Shown here in pieces: positions 57,360-64,000 of a stretch of 64,000 nucleotides of DNA; positions within the stretch are counted from its first letter, which is position 1; every line of letters begins with the position of its first letter. Below the pieces are notes generated by a model. That model made no database searches. It was given only the letters and a program-made list of their open reading frames with translations, and was not told where the DNA came from. The stretch is from Topomyia yanbarensis (lineage: Eukaryota > Arthropoda > Insecta > Diptera > Culicidae): NCBI RefSeq assembly GCF_030247195.1, contig NC_080672.1, forward strand, positions 247,117,209 to 247,181,208. The letters are read 5' to 3'. The position numbers were made by a program, and so were the translations under genes.

Positions 57360-59570
57360 AATAATGTCACAGCACTAACCATCATTTACCATTCCTCACA
57401 GGTCGTCCCTCCCACCCCCGATCTCTCGCCAATCAATTTCGTGGCAACTATCACGACCAAGATCTATCCTTATATTTCCAAATCCATTTCTAAGATGTGT
57501 CATAACATCTTCAACTAATTTGAAATATTTGTTAGCATCCAAGCTAATTTAATTTTGCGATATATTTGTTTAGGTTAAAGAAAACCAACTTATTTTTGTC
57601 ATCTGTTTCGCTATAAATAGTTTTCCATTTTAGTGTAGAACAGAGCTACTTGCGGAAACAAACTAAATATTACATTCTACTTCAAAAAGATAATATTAGT
57701 GGTCCTGGAAAATTTGCAAAATAGTTGTATTATGAGGAAACTATAACTAATTTATGTTCTAACCTTGCTTTCCTCTGAAGATAAGGGGCTATTCCTTCGA
57801 AACGTTGTACTAAGGAGAGTCATATGAAGACAAAAATGTTGAAAAGAGACATTCCACTTGCACTTTTTAAAACTTTTCGTATATCTACTGAATTTTGAAT
57901 GAAACATATGCTCAAATATGTCATTTGAAAATTGAGAACACCTGTTTTGGGTTGATATTATTGAAAATGCAGATTCATTGTATTGAAATGCACTTTTATT
58001 AAAAATAACGGATCAAAGTTTAAAAATATCCACAAATCCACTGTTGTGCTATCTTATGACAAGCGCCATTTAGTATATATCGAGAAAATCTATTTTTAAA
58101 GTTTAAGATTGAATGCCTTGAAATTTATAAATTGTCAAAATAATTCAAAGAATACAATAGGTGCTTCTATCTATTCTGTAACGATCTCTCCAATATTACG
58201 AAGATCGGTTGACTATGTTGCGAGTTTTTACTCAAAATTTAAACAAAAATCGCACTCACACGTGTCATAGGTGTGTATTGATGACAAAATATGTATGGCG
58301 TGTCATAATCGTGCATGGCAAATTTTCCATAGAAAAAAAAGCTCCAATTATTAACTTTTATTTGTATGTTTGGCTTCAGTTCAGTCTATAAACAATCGGT
58401 GAGACATATTTTAAAGCAAATGAGTCAGGAAATCTAGAAAAAAGGGTTATTTTTGGTTACAGTGTTGCCAAATATGCTATATTTCCAGTTGAAAACTTAA
58501 ACTGCATTTTTTCATAATTTGTGTATTTTTGTTTTGAAAGTGATTGTGCCATTGTGTTTCTCAGATAGTTTTACATATAAAAATATATACATCAAGATAA
58601 ACTTGAGTTAATCCCCATACACAATCATTTGAAACAAAAAATTAAAAATTTCTCAGCACCTTTCTCGCTATATTTCAGTAACCAAGCAGAATGTCAAAAT
58701 TCTGAAAACGCCACTTTGTAGAGATTTTTCAGACTAGAAATGTGGCATATCTAACTGAGTTTACCCCAAAATAGCGTTTGTCATAAGATAGCACAACAGC
58801 GACGAAATTAGATCCGGGGAAAATGGCGCCCAAAGACACATGAACTATCCAAGTATACTTGCATCCCAGTAAAATGATGTTTTTAACTTATAGCGATGGT
58901 TTCAATTGCCCAAATTTGCCTTATGCTGAGAACGCTTCAACTGAAGCTTCAATGCCAGAATTAGTACGGGCATTGGACAATTCAGTTGACGTTTCGTTAG
59001 TAGTACTCCGTATTCTACACGTAAATTAGCGAGGATTACAATCACAGGTTATGCATTGGGCAGATAATTGATCTCACTGAATTTATGCAATACATATTAC
59101 TGTGTAACTACAGCTGATACTGAGTTGTACTGAAAACCCCAATATACATTTTTCATGATCAATGTGACTAAAAGCATATTTATTTACGAAAAATACGACT
59201 TGCAATTTCAAAAATGTTCGTGTCTCAAAAGCAGTCAAGAGACACTTTCAATGGCCACTGGCTTTTCGATGAATTTAAATACTTGTTCTGGTAGTTTGAA
59301 CCATTCCTTTGTCATGGTATTGTTTTGTGTTGGACTCATAACTGACTGCATTCCAAACAGAGAATTGTTTATTTGTTTCGTCTTTGGTGCGAGCCACCAT
59401 ACAGACTATTACTTAATCTAAAATTGTTGCAATTACAATGCACAAAAATATTTAGGTACACATTACAAAAGAACAAATAAAAGAGAAGCTCATTTCAACA
59501 CTAATTACATTAACAACCGACTGAATATACGGCTTTTGTGCCAATTGTTGCCAAAATAATCTAGACACTT
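57360..59570. other. Unassigned region with one dispersed repeat
   Basis: 58370-58800 is related to 43080-43290. The 88-codon plus frame at 59155-59421 has a hydrophobic middle but no domain. No gene is supported. Confidence 0.4.
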
Positions 59571-60362
59571 TGTTGCGTTGCAACGGAAAATGCATGAAAT
59601 AAATGGCAATGTCGTGAAGAGTTCAAGATTACTAACAGGAATATGCTGGGGTACGCGAGAGTTGAGAGACATTGGGGTACGGAATGACTTGCTATGCGTC
59701 ACATACTGAACCGAGCTTAAAAGTGCAAGAAAATATCCGTTTTTCTAGCCGCTTTGCGCGGTTTTTATGAGGTTACAGCTACTAGGAGAAGGACTGGGAG
59801 TTTTCCTGTGACTGGGGGAAGCTTTCGATCGCTCTCTTACTTTTGAATCGTTGCGCTGGATAGTCAAGAGTCCAGTTTGAGTACTTTGGCTGTTTTTGTG
59901 GTTTTTGCGTTGGCCGTCGTTCTGTCCGGTGAATAAATTTGGTATACCGTTCCAATTTCCGTGGTTTGTGTCGTGCGTTTCTCGGTTCGTGAAGTGTGAA
60001 GAAGTGGATCCTAGAAGCGGATTTTCGCCTAGCTCTGGATCCTGGCCGTAGCAAAGGCCGAAGAAACTGTGCAAAGACCGCTTGAGGACGTATTTGGCGG
60101 TCCGTGGGTAAGTCATATTTCCTTTGTTTCTTGATTTTCGGTATTTCGGTGTATTTTTGTGGTAGTTTTGGGCTTTCCCACGATATTGCCAAATACCTAA
60201 AGATAGCGCGAATCTGAATGTCCCCCCCTGGGGTAAGAGTCCGGGCAAATTAATTAGAAAACCGCTAACACATCTGCTTTCGCGGATGGCGCTAAAGTGT
60301 TAGTTGGTAAAGTTCGCGCCATCTTCCCATTAAACAGGCAGAGCGATACGCCACACGCAGCA
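59571..60362 (+). mobile_element. Ty3/gypsy 5' LTR (792 bp)
   Basis: Begins TGTTGCG, ends GCAGCA, and is followed after one base by a tRNA-Lys primer-binding site. The first 666 bp recur at 60451-61116 with one difference seen (C at 59988, T at 60868), and both copies start at the same base, as expected for an LTR edge. It carries promoter and polyadenylation functions in intact elements; AATAAA occurs near 59600 and 59930. Confidence 0.75.
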
Positions 60363-60363
60363 A

Positions 60364-60381
60364 TGGCGCCCAACGTGGGGC
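60364..60381 (+). promoter_or_regulatory. Primer-binding site, tRNA-Lys(CUU)
   Basis: TGGCGCCCAACGTGGGGC is complementary to the 3' 18 nt of the animal tRNA-Lys(CUU) acceptor/T-arm as I recall it. It fixes plus-strand orientation and the LTR end. Confidence 0.8.
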
Positions 60382-60450
60382 ATTTGGATTCCCTTGAGTG
60401 CGCATAGTTCAGGAAAATTTGGGATTTTCCAATTTTTGTTGAGGGGGTAG

Positions 60451-61116
60451 TGTTGCGTTGCAACGGAAAATGCATGAAATAAATGGCAATGTCGTGAAGA
60501 GTTCAAGATTACTAACAGGAATATGCTGGGGTACGCGAGAGTTGAGAGACATTGGGGTACGGAATGACTTGCTATGCGTCACATACTGAACCGAGCTTAA
60601 AAGTGCAAGAAAATATCCGTTTTTCTAGCCGCTTTGCGCGGTTTTTATGAGGTTACAGCTACTAGGAGAAGGACTGGGAGTTTTCCTGTGACTGGGGGAA
60701 GCTTTCGATCGCTCTCTTACTTTTGAATCGTTGCGCTGGATAGTCAAGAGTCCAGTTTGAGTACTTTGGCTGTTTTTGTGGTTTTTGCGTTGGCCGTCGT
60801 TCTGTCCGGTGAATAAATTTGGTATACCGTTCCAATTTCCGTGGTTTGTGTCGTGCGTTTCTCGGTTTGTGAAGTGTGAAGAAGTGGATCCTAGAAGCGG
60901 ATTTTCGCCTAGCTCTGGATCCTGGCCGTAGCAAAGGCCGAAGAAACTGTGCAAAGACCGCTTGAGGACGTATTTGGCGGTCCGTGGGTAAGTCATATTT
61001 CCTTTGTTTCTTGATTTTCGGTATTTCGGTGTATTTTTGTGGTAGTTTTGGGCTTTCCCACGATATTGCCAAATACCTAAAGATAGCGCGAATCTGAATG
61101 TCCCCCCCTGGGGTAA
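60451..61116 (+). repeat. Second, 3'-truncated LTR copy inside the element
   Basis: Near-identical to 59571-60236 and lacking the last ~126 bp of the LTR. It sits where the 5' leader end and the N-terminal gag should be and joins directly to the gag C-terminus at 61117. This implies a rearrangement, or an assembly error at the repeat. Confidence 0.75.
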
Positions 61117-61341
61117 AATCCAGATGCGGTCGTCAATATCATACAAGCGGAAGGTTCGAGAGAAGTAAATAGGGGTAGGTGTTGGAATTGCTCGTCTCAA
61201 GATCATTACTTTTATTCCTGTCCCGTTCCTCGCGAAGAACCAATTTGTTTTAAATGTGGGCAGCGCGGAGTAATAGCACGTAACTGTCCAAATCGCGACA
61301 ACCATTCCCAGGGAAAAGGGCAAGCGAATACGAAGAAATAG
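61117..61341 (+). pseudogene. Ty3/gypsy gag C-terminus with two zinc knuckles
   Basis: This is the nucleocapsid end of Gag, which binds element RNA. The first knuckle CWNCSSQDHYFYSC (from 61180) is a perfect Cys-x2-Cys-x4-His-x4-Cys. The second, CFKCGQRGVIARNC (from 61246), has Val where His is expected. The frame opens only at the junction with the LTR fragment (TAA at 61114-61116), so matrix and capsid are missing. It ends with TAG at 61339-61341, overlapping the pol frame by about 55 nt. Confidence 0.8.
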
Positions 61342-64000
61342 AAGAGGCTTCGTGTTTCGCGATTAATCCTTCTAAACCTCTTCCTGTAGCAGCGCATCAT
61401 GCTGGTAATACACAACCTTTTTGTGTCGCATCGCTGTTAACGTATGTTGTTAATGATAACCGACCCCATCTCCATCTTAGTATTTTGGGCCGTGACTTTC
61501 TGGGTTTATTAGATTCGGGGGCGATGTGTACTATAGTGGGAGCAGAGGGTATAAGTCGAGTTCATGAATTAGGACTTAAACGTTTTCCGGTAAACAAGGC
61601 AATAATAACAGCGGACGGCACTAAGCATGTTGCATTAGAATATATAAATGTTCCTTTCAATGTTCAAGGTCGAGTTCGAGTACTTCCGGCCCTTTTATTA
61701 CCATCTATCAAAAAGCAATTGGTACTCGGCAGCGATTTTTGGGAAGCGTATGGAATCAAACCATATTTCGGCGAACCACGAAATGTTGATGCCCTTGCGG
61801 TGGAAGCCAATGAACGTCCAAAGCAAATACTATCCGAAGAACAACGGGTTCAACTCGATGAGGTCATTTCCACATTCACGTATACTTCGGAGGGGAAGTT
61901 AGGCCGCACTACGGTGATAGAACATGATATCGACACCGGGGAAGCCAAACCTCTTAAACAGCGGTATTATCCTATTTCGAAGTTTCGTCTTGAGCAGGTC
62001 CACAAAGAATTAGATCGCATGTTGTCACTAGATGTTGTAGAAGCTTCAAACAGTCCCTGGAACAATCCTATAGTATGCGTTGCCAAGAAGAACGGTAGAG
62101 TGCGTCTATGTCTAGATTCTAGAAAACTTAACGACGTAACTCGTAAGGATGCCTATCCACTTCCTTTTATCGAAGATATTTTAAGTAAAATCGAAGGTAC
62201 CCAGTTTTTATCTACCATCGATCTCAGTGATAGCTTTTGGCAAATCCCGCTGAAAGATTCCGATAAATGTAAAACAGCGTTTACGATTCCTGGCCGAGGT
62301 CTGTACCAGTTTAAGGTGATGCCCTTCGGTTTAACAAATGCTCCTGCAACGTTGAGTCGTGCTATTTCAAAAGTACTTGGAGCCGACCTTCAACCAAAAG
62401 TTTGGAATTTTTTGGACGACGTTTTGATAGCAACCTCAACCTTTGAGGAACACGTCGAAGTATTAAGCGAAGTTGCAAAACGGTTAAATGAAGCGAAAAT
62501 TACGATTAACCGAGAAAAGTCATTCTTGTGCGTACCGGCAGTTGCATACTTGGGATTTATCTTGGACAGAGAGGGTATCCGTACAGATCCTGAAAAAGTG
62601 TCAGCAATAGTGAACTATCCAGTCCCTAGATCATGTACTGAAGTTAGGAGATTCCTTGGTATGGCGGGGTACTATCGTCGGTTCATTCCGAATTATTCCG
62701 AAGTCGCGACACCTTTGACCGATATTACTAAAAAGGGAGATACGTTCTCATGGACCAAAGAAGCCGATAGTGCATTTTCCATTTTAAAATCAACTTTAGT
62801 GTCGGCTGCTATTTTGTCCGTTCCAGATTACTCGAAGCCATTTCGCATTGAGTGTGATGCAAGCGGTAGCGCGATAGGTGCAATTTTATGCCAAGGTATC
62901 GGAGAGGATGAAAAGGTCATAGCGTATATGAGCAAAAAACTAACGGGTGCTCAAAAGAATTATCATGTATCGGAAAAAGAGTGCTTAGCAGTTGTGAAGG
63001 CTATCGAACATTTTCGGCATTATGTGGAGGGTTCGCATTTCATCGTCTGCACAGATCATCAAGCTTTGACATGCCTTAAAAATGTAAAAGACCCCTATGG
63101 TCGGTTAGCTCGTTGGGCGATGAAGTTAGGGTCATATGACTTTGAAATAGTTTACAAAAAGGGTTCTACAAACATAGTCCCCGATGCCCTTTCTAGAATT
63201 CCTGAGGTAGATTTGGCTAGCATTCAGTTAGATTTGGATAGTGAGTGGTATGGAAGACTTTGGAAACAAGTTTCTGATAGTCCAGGAAATTTCCCCAACT
63301 TCAGGATTCACAATAATAGGTTGCAACGATACGATCCACTTAAAACCCCTGATTTATCATTGGCTTGGAAAACAGTCGTTCCTGAGCAAAACCGGTTGAG
63401 TATAATAGGAAAGAGTCATGATAGTACTAATGGATGTCACTTTGGGGTGAACAAAACCACCAAGCGGATCTTTCAAAATTTCTACTGGCCGGGAATTTTT
63501 AAGGACGTTCGCCAGTATATTTCAAGCTGTCAGGTTTGTAAGAGTATGAAGCCCACCAATCGATGTGAGATTGCGCCGATGGGTGCTCAGAAACCTTCGG
63601 ATTACCCCTTTCAAGTTGTTTCCCTTGACTTCATCACACATTTTCCTCGGTCCAAGTCAGGAAACTCGGTGCTTTTAGTAGCTACGGACTGGTTTACTAA
63701 ATGGGTTATCGCGAAACCGTACCGCGCTGCTACTACGAAGGTACTAGTGCAGTTTTTTCGTGAAGAAATTAAGTGTCATTTCGGGTTGCCAGAGATAGTT
63801 GTCACGGATAATGGCAAGCAATTCGTTGCGCAAATCTTCACTAAGATCCTAGCAGATTGTGGAATCAAACACTGGAAAAATTCTTATTATCACCCCCAGG
63901 CAAACCCAACAGAAAGGACCAATAGGATTATTGGAACGTCTATCCGTAGTTATCTAGGTTCGGATCAGAGAGATTGGGATACTCTGTTACCTGAGATTGT
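61284..64000 (+). CDS. Ty3/gypsy pol: protease, RT, RNase H, integrase (runs off the window)
   Basis: A frame of ~905 codons with no stop that I could find, in -1 phase to gag and continuing past the window edge. In order: aspartic protease (LLDSGAMCTIVGAEG, ~61506); RT with PWNNPIVCVAKKNGRVRLCL, TIDLSDSFWQIPL and catalytic FLDDVLIA (~62413); the post-RT block FLGMAGYYRRFIPNYS; RNase H (IECDASGSAIGAIL, then VSEKECLAVV and VCTDHQAL); integrase zinc finger (H...H ... CQVCKS, ~63414-63545); and the D,D,E core (SLDFITHFP, VTDNGKQF, NPTERTNR). Together these would process, copy and insert the element. Domain order RT-RNase H-integrase identifies Ty3/gypsy. Expression would require frameshifting from gag, and this copy's gag is truncated, so autonomous activity is doubtful despite intact pol. 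Confidence 0.92.
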   Translation, partial: MSKSRQPFPGKRASEYEEIEEASCFAINPSKPLPVAAHHAGNTQPFCVASLLTYVVNDNRPHLHLSILGRDFLGLLDSGAMCTIVGAEGISRVHELGLKRFPVNKAIITADGTKHVALEYINVPFNVQGRVRVLPALLLPSIKKQLVLGSDFWEAYGIKPYFGEPRNVDALAVEANERPKQILSEEQRVQLDEVISTFTYTSEGKLGRTTVIEHDIDTGEAKPLKQRYYPISKFRLEQVHKELDRMLSLDVVEASNSPWNNPIVCVAKKNGRVRLCLDSRKLNDVTRKDAYPLPFIEDILSKIEGTQFLSTIDLSDSFWQIPLKDSDKCKTAFTIPGRGLYQFKVMPFGLTNAPATLSRAISKVLGADLQPKVWNFLDDVLIATSTFEEHVEVLSEVAKRLNEAKITINREKSFLCVPAVAYLGFILDREGIRTDPEKVSAIVNYPVPRSCTEVRRFLGMAGYYRRFIPNYSEVATPLTDITKKGDTFSWTKEADSAFSILKSTLVSAAILSVPDYSKPFRIECDASGSAIGAILCQGIGEDEKVIAYMSKKLTGAQKNYHVSEKECLAVVKAIEHFRHYVEGSHFIVCTDHQALTCLKNVKDPYGRLARWAMKLGSYDFEIVYKKGSTNIVPDALSRIPEVDLASIQLDLDSEWYGRLWKQVSDSPGNFPNFRIHNNRLQRYDPLKTPDLSLAWKTVVPEQNRLSIIGKSHDSTNGCHFGVNKTTKRIFQNFYWPGIFKDVRQYISSCQVCKSMKPTNRCEIAPMGAQKPSDYPFQVVSLDFITHFPRSKSGNSVLLVATDWFTKWVIAKPYRAATTKVLVQFFREEIKCHFGLPEIVVTDNGKQFVAQIFTKILADCGIKHWKNSYYHPQANPTERTNRIIGTSIRSYLGSDQRDWDTLLPEI
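61311..61317 (+). promoter_or_regulatory. Candidate -1 ribosomal frameshift heptamer
   Basis: GGGAAAA is read as G-GGA-AAA in the gag frame, the X-XXY-YYZ form of a slippery site. It lies after the second zinc knuckle and 22 nt before the gag stop, inside the gag-pol overlap. Slipping back one base enters the pol frame exactly. Confidence 0.6.

Noticed and set aside
60625..61323. 232-codon minus-strand frame at the gypsy leader
   Set aside because: It is antisense to the LTR fragment and to the gag zinc knuckles, crosses the rearrangement joint, and has no domain.
61648..61902. 84-codon plus frame inside pol
   Set aside because: It is in another phase within the continuous protease-RT frame and overlaps readable protease motifs, so it is a shadow.
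1..64000. CRISPR array, prophage, bacterial operon or integrated non-retroviral virus
   Set aside because: No regularly spaced identical repeats with unique spacers, no ribosome-binding-site-led gene strings and no viral replication or capsid genes other than LTR-retrotransposon pol.

Overview
The window looks like nuclear DNA from a large, repeat-rich mosquito genome, most likely a culicine such as Aedes. The evidence is a Feilai-like tRNA-derived SINE, RTE-, R1-, LOA- and CR1-like LINE fragments, two Ty3/gypsy elements, many short DNA transposons with readable target-site duplications (TSDs), AT-rich spacers and one insect-style gene with 57- and 60-nt introns. There is no bacterial or viral gene organisation. 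The species is inferred, not proven.

One host gene is supported. Three exons on the minus strand (41655-42230) encode the last 152 residues of an RGK-family small GTPase (Rad/Gem/Rem type), including the family's C-terminal Cys-x-x-Leu-x-Val-Leu motif. Its upstream exons lie to the right, possibly outside the window, so much of 42.2-64 kb may be intron.

Layout. 0-4 kb: a hAT-type MITE, a TTAA (piggyBac-type) MITE and a broken mariner-like transposase. 4-14.4 kb: copies of a modular microsatellite repeat; one is split by a hAT-type element, which carries a CR1-like LINE, which in turn carries a LOA-like LINE, giving four nested levels. 14.4-20.3 kb: nested inverted-repeat elements, one with a ~300-bp foldback hairpin. 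20.3-24.2 kb: a decayed gypsy element with a SINE in its pol, then an RTE LINE. 24.3-29.4 kb: a foldback element whose right arm is split by a 4.1-kb insertion. 29.4-41.6 kb: mostly unassigned AT-rich DNA with a 1.9-kb hAT-type element, two orphan TATA/initiator promoter-like sites, a tRNA-like SINE and small MITEs. 41.6-42.2 kb: the RGK gene. 43.2-51.2 kb: a 4,005-bp unit present twice in tandem, apparently identical, separated by 13 A. 51.2-54.6 kb: an R1-like LINE with a repetitive tail. 54.9-57.4 kb: a foldback element with a 5-bp TSD, then tandem repeats. 59.6-64 kb: a Ty3/gypsy retrotransposon with LTR, tRNA-Lys primer site, gag zinc knuckles, a candidate -1 frameshift site and a pol frame open to the window edge.

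The strongest leads are the tandem duplication, the gag-pol frameshift site, the modular repeat family, the hairpin shared by two distant repeat copies, and the orphan promoters. I found no convincing new multi-gene system. Coordinates of decayed repeats are approximate; those with TSDs are read to the base.
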